Below, one piece after another: positions 1 through 5,560 of a stretch of 5,640 nt of DNA (positions are counted from its first letter, which is position 1; the number at the start of each line of letters is the position of its first letter). The position numbers and the translations under genes were made by a program. The DNA lies in NCBI GenBank assembly GCA_900757235.1, contig CAAENB010000005.1, forward strand, positions 1-5,640. The letters run 5' to 3'. This DNA is from an uncultured Collinsella sp. Lineage in GTDB: Bacteria > Actinomycetota > Coriobacteriia > Coriobacteriales > Coriobacteriaceae. The notes below the pieces were generated by a model, which did no database searches, had not been told where the DNA came from, and worked only from the letters and a program-made list of their open reading frames with translations.

Positions 1-28
1 CGAGCTGAGCAAGAAGGCGGAGGGCTAG
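1..28 (+). CDS. C-terminal end of an unidentified plus-strand gene (partial)
   Basis: Reading from base 2, the codons give ELSKKAEG followed by TAG at 26-28. The lysine- and glutamate-rich tail is typical of a protein C-terminus, and a GC-rich hairpin follows a few bases later, as expected after a gene end. The gene would converge on thrB. Only eight residues are visible, so no family can be named. Another forward frame (from base 1) also stays open through this stretch, so the reading frame is an inference. A homoserine dehydrogenase here would complete the pathway, but nothing in these residues supports that. Confidence 0.4.
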
Positions 29-32
29 AGCA

Positions 33-62
33 AGGCGGGGCCGAGGCCGCCTCGATCAATTT
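33..62 (+). terminator. possible weak terminator hairpin after the upstream gene
   Basis: Two alternative stems can form: AGGCGG (33-38) with CCGCCT (47-52), or CGAGG (42-46) with CCTCG (50-54). The downstream stretch is only loosely T-rich (ATCAATTT), so this would be a poor intrinsic terminator. The larger palindrome at 104-231 may do the real work. Confidence 0.25.
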
Positions 63-103
63 GCGAAAGAATCTTGACGGTACCCGCAAGCAACGTTGTC
101 GTA

Positions 104-231
104 GGGCACCCAGGGGCATCCCCTTAAAAACATTCCGCAGCACGAGGCCCGCTTATCCGCAGCTCCGAAGGAGCAGGATAAGCGGGCCTCAAGTGCGAGG
201 ACGTTTTTAAGGGGATGCCCCTGGGTGGCCC
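104..231. repeat. nested long palindrome, copy 1 of an intergenic structured repeat
   Basis: Outer arms 107-131 and 203-227 are perfectly complementary over 25 bp; GGG 104-106 also pairs with CCC 229-231 past one bulged G. Inner arms 144-158 and 176-190 are perfect over 15 bp, and at the tip GCTCC (162-166) pairs with GGAGC (170-174). The linking strands 132-143 and 191-202 pair imperfectly, including CAC/GTG. On either strand the inner stem is followed by G plus five T's (204-208 on plus, 130-126 on minus). The element could therefore act as a two-way terminator between converging genes, or fold completely into one hairpin of about 128 nt. The minus-strand core (182 to 152) matches the repeat at 5610-5640. 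There is no coding potential or transposase. The structure is seen in the sequence; the function is inferred. Confidence 0.9.
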
Positions 232-252
232 GGATAGACCGATCGGCGATGT

Positions 253-1134
253 CTACAGGTACTCGATTTGAGCGCCCTCGGTGTCGCACGTCAGAATATG
301 CGTATCGCACTTGGGGAACTGCTCGCGCAGCTTGACCTGCAGGAACTTCGCCACGATGGTATCGTCGGTTACGGCCATGAGGGTCGAGCCGGAGCCACTG
401 ATCCAGATGGTCTTGGCGCCGCCGTTAAGGCAGGTGTCGCGCACAGCGTTGTAGTCGGGAATCAGACGGCGACGATAGGGTTCCTGGATACGGTCGTCAT
501 TGGCGGCGGCAATCAGGTCCAGATCGCCGGTCTCGAGACCGCGCGTCATGCCGGCGATGCGGCCCATCTGCCATACGGCGGTGGAGAGTGGAATCTCCTG
601 CGGCACAACCTTGCGCGCCTCGCTCGTATGCACCTCGTAGGGCGGAATCACGGTAATAAAACGCAAGCGATCGCTCACCTCGTAGCGCAGGCATTGGGGG
701 AGCGAATCAGTCGGCGTAAAGGAGCAAACGGCACCGCCCAGGATGGCAGGGGCGACGTTATCGGGATGGCCCTCGACCTCGGTGGCAATGCGGACGAGCT
801 CGGCACGGTCGACGGTGTGGCCCGTCAGCGCGGCGGCCGCCATGATGCCAGCGACGACGCAGGTGGAGCTGGAACCCAGGCCGCGAGCGACGGGTACATC
901 GGTCTGGATGTCGATGGCAACGGGGAAGGCCTGCTCGCCCCAGGCGGCCAGAGCATCGACAAAGCTCACATAGACCAGGTTGTTCTCGTTTTGGAACTCC
1001 TCGGGGCAGCCCGTGATGGTGAGCTTGTCGGTACGCTCGAAGGTGAAGCGCGAGTAGAGGCTGACGGCCATGCCGAGGGTGTCGTAGCCGATGCCTAGGT
1101 TGGCGCTGGTTGCTGGGACGGTGATTTTGATCAT
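253..1134 (-). CDS. thrB: homoserine kinase (ThrB)
   Basis: Homoserine kinase transfers a phosphate from ATP to homoserine, giving O-phosphohomoserine, the substrate of threonine synthase; it is cytosolic. The 293-residue protein is a GHMP-family kinase of ordinary length. It has the N-terminal motif PATSANLGIGYDTLG (residues 7-21), the glycine/serine ATP loop PVARGLGSSS (81-90), EGHPDNVAPAILGG (121-134), HTSEARKVVP (169-178), DDRIQEPYR (213-221) and the C-terminal glycine motif SGSGST (246-251). In the last motif Ser replaces the more usual Pro of GxGPT. The ATG at 1134 is chosen because AGGAGG lies six bases upstream (1141-1146) and the family N-terminus begins there. The in-frame ATG at 1206 falls inside a palindrome and adds 24 residues foreign to the family. 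It lies downstream of thrC on the same strand, with a terminator and a long palindrome between them. Confidence 0.96.
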   Translation of the reverse strand: MIKITVPATSANLGIGYDTLGMAVSLYSRFTFERTDKLTITGCPEEFQNENNLVYVSFVDALAAWGEQAFPVAIDIQTDVPVARGLGSSSTCVVAGIMAAAALTGHTVDRAELVRIATEVEGHPDNVAPAILGGAVCSFTPTDSLPQCLRYEVSDRLRFITVIPPYEVHTSEARKVVPQEIPLSTAVWQMGRIAGMTRGLETGDLDLIAAANDDRIQEPYRRRLIPDYNAVRDTCLNGGAKTIWISGSGSTLMAVTDDTIVAKFLQVKLREQFPKCDTHILTCDTEGAQIEYL

Positions 1135-1140
1135 GTGGGT

Positions 1141-1146
1141 CCTCCT
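1141..1146 (-). promoter_or_regulatory. thrB ribosome binding site
   Basis: Perfect AGGAGG on the minus strand, six bases before the thrB ATG. It decides the start codon. The base of the palindrome at 1147-1262 directly abuts it, so folding of that palindrome in the thrB leader could affect ribosome access. Confidence 0.85.
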
Positions 1147-1262
1147 GGGCGGGTCTGGCCGTTTAGTTCGCTGCTCGGGCAGTCCTGGCTCGCTCGGAAA
1201 GCACATTAAGTGCTTTCCGGCTCGTGCGGAACTCGCGACGAACTAAACGGCCAGACCCGCTC
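1147..1262. repeat. nested long palindrome between thrC and thrB (copy 2, divergent)
   Basis: Outer arms 1149-1170 and 1239-1260 are perfectly complementary over 22 bp, extended by a G-T and a G-C pair. Inner arms CGGAAAGCAC (1195-1204) and GTGCTTTCCG (1210-1219) are perfect over 10 bp with loop ATTAA. The linkers are asymmetric: 1171-1194 contains its own small hairpin CTGC/GCAG, and 1220-1238 has no obvious partner beyond a few pairs. The layout of outer arm, internal loop, inner arm and tip is that of the 104-231 element. Short boxes recur: GTCCT on one side, and CTCGTG followed closely by CGGAA on the other. The left arm also resembles 5561-5580 (GGCGGG..., TTAGTT). The inverted repeat itself is certain; family membership is by eye. 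Confidence 0.85.
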
Positions 1263-1295
1263 GCATGCTCGTCATCATCCCGGTGGGTTTCTGAT

Positions 1296-1325
1296 AAAAG
1301 AAGGTGCGCCGGCTTTCGCCGGCGC
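1296..1325 (-). terminator. intrinsic terminator of thrC
   Basis: On the minus strand an 8-bp GC stem (1318-1325 with 1306-1313) is capped by a GAAA tetraloop. It is followed by ACC and then TTCTTTT (1302-1296). It lies 12 bases after the thrC stop codon. The T-tract is interrupted and three bases off the stem, so some read-through into thrB is plausible. Confidence 0.75.
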
Positions 1326-1337
1326 TTAATAAGGGGT

Positions 1338-2855
1338 TTAGTTGGTGCTCATTCGTTTTGCTGCAGACTCGACGTAGCTTGCCATCTCATCGACGTCGCA
1401 GACGTCTTCGAAGCGGACGGGCTTGGACTCGAGTTCGGCGAGCTGGGTCGGGGCGACCGTGTTGGTGGCCTGCTCGAGCACACGCATAGCCTCAAAATCA
1501 TCCTCGGGAACGTCGAGGCCCAAGGCGTCGCAGCAGGCTCGCGGGAACTTGTAGGGGCTGGCGGTCGAAAGCAACACGCGGGCCTTGGCGCCCTCGGCGG
1601 GAGCGACCTTTTCGAAGACGTGATAGCCGCAAGCGGTGTGCGGGTCGATCACGTAGCCGTTCGCGTCCCAGCAGCTCTTGATGGCAGTGAGGACCTCGTC
1701 CTCGCTGGCCCAACCGCAACCAAAGACGCTCTGAATCTTTGCCAGCAGGTCGGCGGGAACTTCGTAGCGACCAGTCTGTGCCAGCTGCTCCATAAGGCCG
1801 GCAACGAGCTCGCAGTCGCCGTCGGACAAGAAGTAGAGCATGCGCTCCAGGTTGGAGCTAATAAGGATGTCCATCGACGGCGAGATGGTCGTGAAGAACG
1901 GGCGGTTACGGTCGTAAACGCCGGTGGTCAGGAAGTCGGCAAGCACGTTGTTCTTGTCGCTCGCCACGACGAGCTTGGCGACGGGCAGACCCATGCACTT
2001 GGCGTAGTAGCCGGCCAAGATATCGCCAAAGTTGCCGGTGGGCACACAGAACTCTACGGCGTCGCCAGCCTCGATAGCGCCGGCGCGCAGCAGTTGCGCA
2101 TAGGCGGCAAAGTAGTAGACAACCTGCGGCACCAGGCGGCCGACGTTGATGGAGTTGGCACTCGAAAGCACAGTGCCGGCGGCTTCCAGGCGCTCGGCAA
2201 GCTCCTTATCGGCAAAGATGCGCTTGACGGCACTCTGGGCATCGTCGAAGTTGCCGCGGATGCCGCAGACGGCGACGTTATCGCCCTCCTGCGTGGACAT
2301 CTGCAGATTCTGCACGCGGCTGACTTTGCCTTCGGGATAAAAGACGGTGATGCCCGTGCCCGGGGCGTCGGCAAAGCCGGCGAGTGCTGCCTTGCCCGTG
2401 TCGCCCGACGTGGCGGTGACGATCATGATGCGCTCGGCGCCGCCGTCCTTGGCGGAAGTGCGGGCCATCAGACGGGGGAGCATCTGCAGGGCGACGTCCT
2501 TGAAGGCGCTTGTGGGGCCGCCAAAGAGCTCCATCACATAGGTCTGAGGGACGTCAGCGCCCGGTGCGGCGTCGAGTTTGACGAGCGGCGTGACCTCTTC
2601 GCTCGCGAACGTGCCGCGGTATGCCTCATTCACACAGGCCGAAATTTCTTCGGTCGTGTAATCATTCAGTAACATTCCCAACACATCTTGAGCGATTTCA
2701 AAGTACGATTTATCTGCAAGCGAGCTGATATCGACCTGCTGGGTGCCGAGCTCGTCCGAGACAAACAAACCCCCGTCGGGAGCGATGCCGGTACGGATTG
2801 CCACCTTACTTGAGCACGATAAAGTGCGTCCTCGTGTACTATGATAAGTTCCCAT
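1338..2855 (-). CDS. thrC: threonine synthase (ThrC), long form
   Basis: Threonine synthase is a pyridoxal-phosphate enzyme that converts O-phosphohomoserine and water to threonine and phosphate, the last step of the pathway. The 505 residues fit the long class with an N-terminal threonine synthase domain (APDGGLFV at residues 25-32, YTTEEISACVNEAY at 66-79). The cofactor lysine is K119 in GGPTSAFKD. Other fold-type II PLP-enzyme motifs are ATSGDTGKAA (148-157), SSANSINVGRLVPQ (231-244), VPTGNFGD (271-278), SPSMDILISSNLER (325-338) and DPHTACGYHVF (404-414). The ATG at 2855 has GAGGAG nine bases upstream (2865-2870). The in-frame ATG at 2900 lacks such a site and sits inside the central dyad. 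It is divergent from lysC, 104 bp apart, and upstream of thrB. The codons just inside the start are notably AT-rich (2641-2700 is 38% GC by hand count). Confidence 0.96.
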   Translation of the reverse strand: MGTYHSTRGRTLSCSSKVAIRTGIAPDGGLFVSDELGTQQVDISSLADKSYFEIAQDVLGMLLNDYTTEEISACVNEAYRGTFASEEVTPLVKLDAAPGADVPQTYVMELFGGPTSAFKDVALQMLPRLMARTSAKDGGAERIMIVTATSGDTGKAALAGFADAPGTGITVFYPEGKVSRVQNLQMSTQEGDNVAVCGIRGNFDDAQSAVKRIFADKELAERLEAAGTVLSSANSINVGRLVPQVVYYFAAYAQLLRAGAIEAGDAVEFCVPTGNFGDILAGYYAKCMGLPVAKLVVASDKNNVLADFLTTGVYDRNRPFFTTISPSMDILISSNLERMLYFLSDGDCELVAGLMEQLAQTGRYEVPADLLAKIQSVFGCGWASEDEVLTAIKSCWDANGYVIDPHTACGYHVFEKVAPAEGAKARVLLSTASPYKFPRACCDALGLDVPEDDFEAMRVLEQATNTVAPTQLAELESKPVRFEDVCDVDEMASYVESAAKRMSTN

Positions 2856-2959
2856 ATAACACTGCTCCTCGGATGCCTTGGTCCCAATCGGTGAAACCAT
2901 GGTATCAGAGCGCGCAAAATAGGTTCGCAGAGGCTTTTTAGAAAGGTAACCTCCAGCCC
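2856..2959. promoter_or_regulatory. divergent thrC/lysC control region with candidate promoters
   Basis: Both transcripts must start here unless read in from elsewhere. For lysC a weak sigma-70-like pair is GTGAAA (2891-2896) and CAAAAT (2915-2920), with an 18-bp spacer. For thrC on the minus strand a weak pair is TTTCTA (2944-2939) and TATTTT (2921-2916), with a 17-bp spacer. The two -10 candidates occupy the same AT patch. Each box has only 3-4 of 6 consensus matches, so the exact positions are doubtful although the region's role is likely. No leader peptide rich in Thr or Ile and no attenuator is visible. Confidence 0.5.
2892..2907. promoter_or_regulatory. 16-bp dyad, candidate operator
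   Basis: TGAAACCATGGTATCA is symmetrical at 14 of 16 positions, the A/A pair at positions 4 and 13 being the only mismatch. It sits almost exactly at the midpoint of the divergent intergenic region and overlaps the candidate lysC -35 box. The length and symmetry suit a dimeric helix-turn-helix regulator, but no regulator gene is in the window and I do not recognise the motif. Confidence 0.4.
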
Positions 2960-4348
2960 ATGATTAAGATTGCCAAGTTTGGCGGCTCGTCGGTCGCCGA
3001 CGCCGAACACTTTAAGAAGATCAAGGCCATCGTCGATGCCGATCCGGCCCGCCGTTTTGTGGTGGTTTCTGCCTGCGGTCGCCGTTTTAAGGGCGACACC
3101 AAGGTGACCGATCTGCTCTACTTGGTCAACGCGCACGTCAAGTACCACGTGTCGTGCGAGGAGCTGCTCGAGGACATCGGCCAGCGCTATTTTGATATCG
3201 CTGACGAGCTGGGGCTCACCTATCCCATCCGCGAAGAGTTTGCGGCCTTTGCCGAGCGTGCTCGCTCCGGTGGCTACTCTACTGAGGAGCTCGTAAGCCG
3301 CGGCGAGTACTTTACCGCTCGCCTGATGGCCGAGTACCTGGGCCTGCCGTTCCTGGATGCCGCGACGGTCGTGGCGTTCCATCATGACGGTACGCTCAGC
3401 ATGAACCGCACCGCCGAGCTGGTGCAGGAGTACGGCCAGCAGGGCGGCTTTGTTATGCCCGGTTTCTACGGCGCGACGCGTGAGGGGCAGATCAAGCTGC
3501 TCGACCGTGGCGGCGGCGATATTTCCGGCTCGATTCTGGCCAAGTGCCTTGGTGCCGACCTGTACGAGAACTGGACCGACGTTTCGGGCTTCTATTCTGC
3601 CGATCCGCGTATTGTTCCCGAGGCTCAGCCCATTGCGCGCGTTACCTACGAGGAGCTGCGCGAGCTTTCGTACATGGGCGCGAGCGTCCTGCACGAGGAG
3701 GCCGTGTTCCCTGTGCGCGAGGCGGGTATTCCGCTGGTCATCAAGAACACCAATGCGCCGCAGGATCCCGGCACCATCATTAGCGAGACGGCCGATGAGG
3801 GCGAGGCAGAGCCCATCATTACCGGCGTGACCGGCAAGCGCGGCTTTGTCGCCATCAACGTGGCCCGCGACCGTACCAAGCCCCGCGTCGGCTTTATGCG
3901 CCGCGCGCTTTCGGTTTTCGAGCGCTATAACGTTTCCGTCGAGCATATGCCCACCGGCGTCGATCGCTTTGGCGCCGTGGTGCAGGAGCAGGATGTGCGC
4001 GATTCGCTGTACTCGCTCGTGGGCGACATTCAGCAGGAGGTCGAGCCGCTCGAGATCGAGGTTGTTGAGGGCCTGGCGCTCATCGCGACCGTCGGCCGCA
4101 ACCTGCGCGGCCGCGCCGGTATTTCCGGCCACCTGTTTGGCATGCTCGGCCAGGCCGGCGTGAGCGTGCGCATGATTTCGCAGAGCTGCGACGAGATCAA
4201 CATCATCATCGGCGTGGAGGAGAAGGACTTCGATCTGGCGATCCAGACCATTTACCGTGCCTTCTCCGATGAAAACGGCATTGTGAAGGTCTCTGACCTG
4301 GAGGCTTCCGCGCCGGTTGATCCCGCTCTGGCCGCGCTCAAAAAGTAG
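2960..4348 (+). CDS. lysC: aspartate kinase, monofunctional, with two C-terminal ACT domains
   Basis: Aspartate kinase phosphorylates aspartate with ATP, the first committed step to lysine, threonine and methionine. The 462 residues begin with the family motif KFGGSSVA (6-13), so the ATG at 2960 is firm. The kinase domain also shows SRGEYFTARLMAEYLG (113-128), GFYG (168-171), LLDRGGGDISGS (180-191), DVSGFYSADPR (207-217) and MGASVLHEEAVFPV (239-252). Residues about 287-360 and 368-440 form an ACT regulatory pair (ITGVTGKRGFVAINV; GLALIATVGRNLRGRAGISG), which in this family binds end-product amino acids. Whether the effector is lysine, threonine or both cannot be read from sequence. No homoserine dehydrogenase domain is fused. 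The usual GRGGSD motif reads DRGGGD here. The ribosome site is weak: GAAAGG (2941-2946) lies 13 bases from the ATG. asd follows, but has its own promoter candidate. Confidence 0.95.
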   Translation: MIKIAKFGGSSVADAEHFKKIKAIVDADPARRFVVVSACGRRFKGDTKVTDLLYLVNAHVKYHVSCEELLEDIGQRYFDIADELGLTYPIREEFAAFAERARSGGYSTEELVSRGEYFTARLMAEYLGLPFLDAATVVAFHHDGTLSMNRTAELVQEYGQQGGFVMPGFYGATREGQIKLLDRGGGDISGSILAKCLGADLYENWTDVSGFYSADPRIVPEAQPIARVTYEELRELSYMGASVLHEEAVFPVREAGIPLVIKNTNAPQDPGTIISETADEGEAEPIITGVTGKRGFVAINVARDRTKPRVGFMRRALSVFERYNVSVEHMPTGVDRFGAVVQEQDVRDSLYSLVGDIQQEVEPLEIEVVEGLALIATVGRNLRGRAGISGHLFGMLGQAGVSVRMISQSCDEINIIIGVEEKDFDLAIQTIYRAFSDENGIVKVSDLEASAPVDPALAALKK

Positions 4349-4356
4349 TGACTGCT

Positions 4357-4392
4357 CGGTAGGTTTTTGGGTCATGTCTCAAAAATCTACCG
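4357..4392 (+). other. 13-bp stem-loop just after lysC
   Basis: CGGTAGGTTTTTG (4357-4369) pairs with CAAAAATCTACCG (4380-4392) over 13 bp, with one G-U pair and a 10-base loop. It begins nine bases after the lysC stop codon. No T-run follows, so it is not an intrinsic terminator by itself. It may protect the lysC mRNA 3' end or assist the terminator at 4421-4451. Confidence 0.7.
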
Positions 4393-4398
4393 TGGGGC

Positions 4399-4420
4399 GT
4401 TTCGTTTCGGTTTCGTTTCG
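4399..4420. repeat. short tandem repeat, 2 x 11 bp
   Basis: GTTTCGTTTCG occurs twice in direct succession (4399-4409 and 4410-4420) without a mismatch, giving four TTTCG units. It lies between two hairpins in non-coding sequence. Such repeats change length easily by slippage; here that would alter only the spacing between the structures. Confidence 0.85.
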
Positions 4421-4451
4421 ACGGGGCGGGTTTCATATCCGTCCCGTTTTT
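4421..4451 (+). terminator. intrinsic terminator of lysC
   Basis: ACGGGGCGG (4421-4429) pairs with CCGTCCCGT (4439-4447) as a 9-bp GC-rich stem including one G-U pair. A T-run of five (4447-4451) begins at the last base of the stem. It would end the lysC transcript about 100 bases after its stop codon, so asd is at least partly transcribed separately. Confidence 0.75.
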
Positions 4452-4458
4452 GTATAAA
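4430..4458 (+). promoter_or_regulatory. candidate asd promoter overlapping the lysC terminator
   Basis: TATAAA (4453-4458) matches the -10 consensus at five of six positions. GTTTCA (4430-4435) is a weak -35 (three of six) at a 17-bp spacer. A start near 4465 would give a leader of about 58 bases. The -35 box lies in the loop of the lysC terminator and the -10 follows its T-run directly, a compact terminator-promoter arrangement. Confidence 0.5.
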
Positions 4459-4522
4459 CTGGGCAAGACTATTCAGCCTGCTCGGCGTGCGGGCAAAAGC
4501 CACAACCTTAAAAGGGGGAAGC

Positions 4523-5548
4523 ATGAAACAGTACACGGTTGCTATTTTGGGCGCGACGGGAGCTGTTGGCACCCAGATGCTCGAGTGCCTCAACGAGCAG
4601 GAGTTTCCGGTTGGCAAGCTCAAGCTGCTGGCGAGCGCGCGCTCTGCGGGCAAGACCGTCGAGTTCCGCGGCGAGCAGGTTGTGATTGAGGAGGCTTGCC
4701 CCGAGGCCTTTGAGGGCTGCGACATCGTGCTCGGCGCCGCCGGCGACGATATTGCGAAGGAGCTACTGCCCGAGGCCGTCAAGCGCGGCGCCGTCGTGGT
4801 CGACAACAGCCACGCCTTCCGCATGGATCCCGAGGTGCCGCTGGTCGTGCCCGAGATCAATGCCGACGACATCAAGTGGCATCACGGCCTTATCGCCAAT
4901 CCCAACTGCGCGACCATCATCGGCCTGGTTCCCACGTGGCCGCTGCACCAGCTTGCTGGCGTGAAGCGTATGATCGTGTCCACGTATCAGGCAGCTTCGG
5001 GCGCTGGCGCTCCCGGTATGGCCGAGCTCGAGGCTCAGCTTGCCGCCCTGGGCCGTGGCGAGGAGATTCCCGAGCCGCGCGCGTTTGCCGCCCAGCTGGC
5101 GAGCAACCTGATTCCGCAGATCGGCGGTGTCAAGGAGGAGGGCTTTACCTCCGAGGAGATGAAGTTGCAGAACGAGGGCCGCAAGATCATGCACCTGCCC
5201 GAGCTGCGCGTGAACTGCACCTGCGTGCGCGTGCCCGTGCTGCGCTCGCACTCCGAGAGCGTTACGCTCGAGTTTGAGCGCGACATCACGGTGGAAGAGG
5301 CCCGTGCTGCGCTGGCTGCCGCTCCGGGAGTGAAACTGGTTGACGACATGAGCGCCGAGGATGCACACGACCGCTTCCCCATGCCGATGGACACCTCCGA
5401 CCAGGATTTGATTTGGGTCGGCCGTGTGCGTCGCGACATCTCGAACCCCGAGGCCGCGCGCGGCATCACCTTCTGGTGCTGCGGCGACCAAATCCGTAAG
5501 GGCGCGGCAACCAACGCCGTCCAGATCGCTAAGCTGCTCTGCGAGTAG
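4523..5548 (+). CDS. asd: aspartate-semialdehyde dehydrogenase (Asd)
   Basis: Asd reduces aspartyl-4-phosphate with NADPH to aspartate semialdehyde, the branch point between lysine (and diaminopimelate for the cell wall) and homoserine. The 341-residue protein has the usual length. It shows the nucleotide-binding glycine motif ILGATGAVG (8-16), the catalytic cysteine C129 in ANPNCAT, TYQAASGAG (154-162), and RVPVLRSHSESV (236-247), where H243 is the probable catalytic histidine. The C-terminal RKGAATNAVQIA (325-336) is also typical. The ATG at 4523 has AAAGGGGG ending four bases upstream (4511-4518) and starts at the family N-terminus. The longer in-frame reading from 4367 would run through the terminator and promoter and is unlikely. 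It follows lysC by 174 bp on the same strand, and a structured repeat begins 12 bases after the stop codon. Confidence 0.96.
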   Translation: MKQYTVAILGATGAVGTQMLECLNEQEFPVGKLKLLASARSAGKTVEFRGEQVVIEEACPEAFEGCDIVLGAAGDDIAKELLPEAVKRGAVVVDNSHAFRMDPEVPLVVPEINADDIKWHHGLIANPNCATIIGLVPTWPLHQLAGVKRMIVSTYQAASGAGAPGMAELEAQLAALGRGEEIPEPRAFAAQLASNLIPQIGGVKEEGFTSEEMKLQNEGRKIMHLPELRVNCTCVRVPVLRSHSESVTLEFERDITVEEARAALAAAPGVKLVDDMSAEDAHDRFPMPMDTSDQDLIWVGRVRRDISNPEAARGITFWCCGDQIRKGAATNAVQIAKLLCE

Positions 5549-5560
5549 TGCGACCTGTCC

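Noticed and set aside
268..1098. 276-residue open frame on the plus strand
   Set aside because: Lies entirely antisense to thrB, which has all GHMP-kinase motifs. The antisense product is a Gly/Ala/Asp-rich shadow with no recognisable domain.
1135..1206. Extended thrB start at 1206
   Set aside because: The added 24 residues are translated from the palindrome. The ATG at 1134 has a perfect AGGAGG and the family N-terminus.
104..1262. Insertion sequence or transposon ends flanking thrB
   Set aside because: The outer arms of the two palindromes are unrelated, each palindrome is complete in itself, and there is no transposase or target duplication.
1224..2672. 482-residue open frame on the plus strand
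   Set aside because: Antisense to thrC, whose PLP lysine and family motifs are intact. It begins inside a palindrome, has no ribosome site, and is explained by high GC.
2856..2900. Extended thrC start at 2900
   Set aside because: No Shine-Dalgarno sequence before it; its ATG is the centre of a dyad. The 2855 ATG has GAGGAG nine bases upstream.
2856..2959. Lysine riboswitch, T-box or threonine leader peptide
   Set aside because: The gap is only 104 bp, too short for a lysine riboswitch plus promoters, and has no T-box sequence or Thr/Ile-rich short open frame.
2666..4375. 569-residue open frame on the minus strand
   Set aside because: Antisense to lysC and running into the thrC start. Low-complexity Ala/Gly/His/Leu composition marks it as a shadow.
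4367..4522. Extended asd start at 4367
   Set aside because: The extension crosses a stem-loop, a tandem repeat, a terminator and a promoter, and is unlike the family N-terminus.
4763..5491. 242-residue open frame on the minus strand
   Set aside because: Antisense to asd, with the same shadow composition and no ribosome site or domain.
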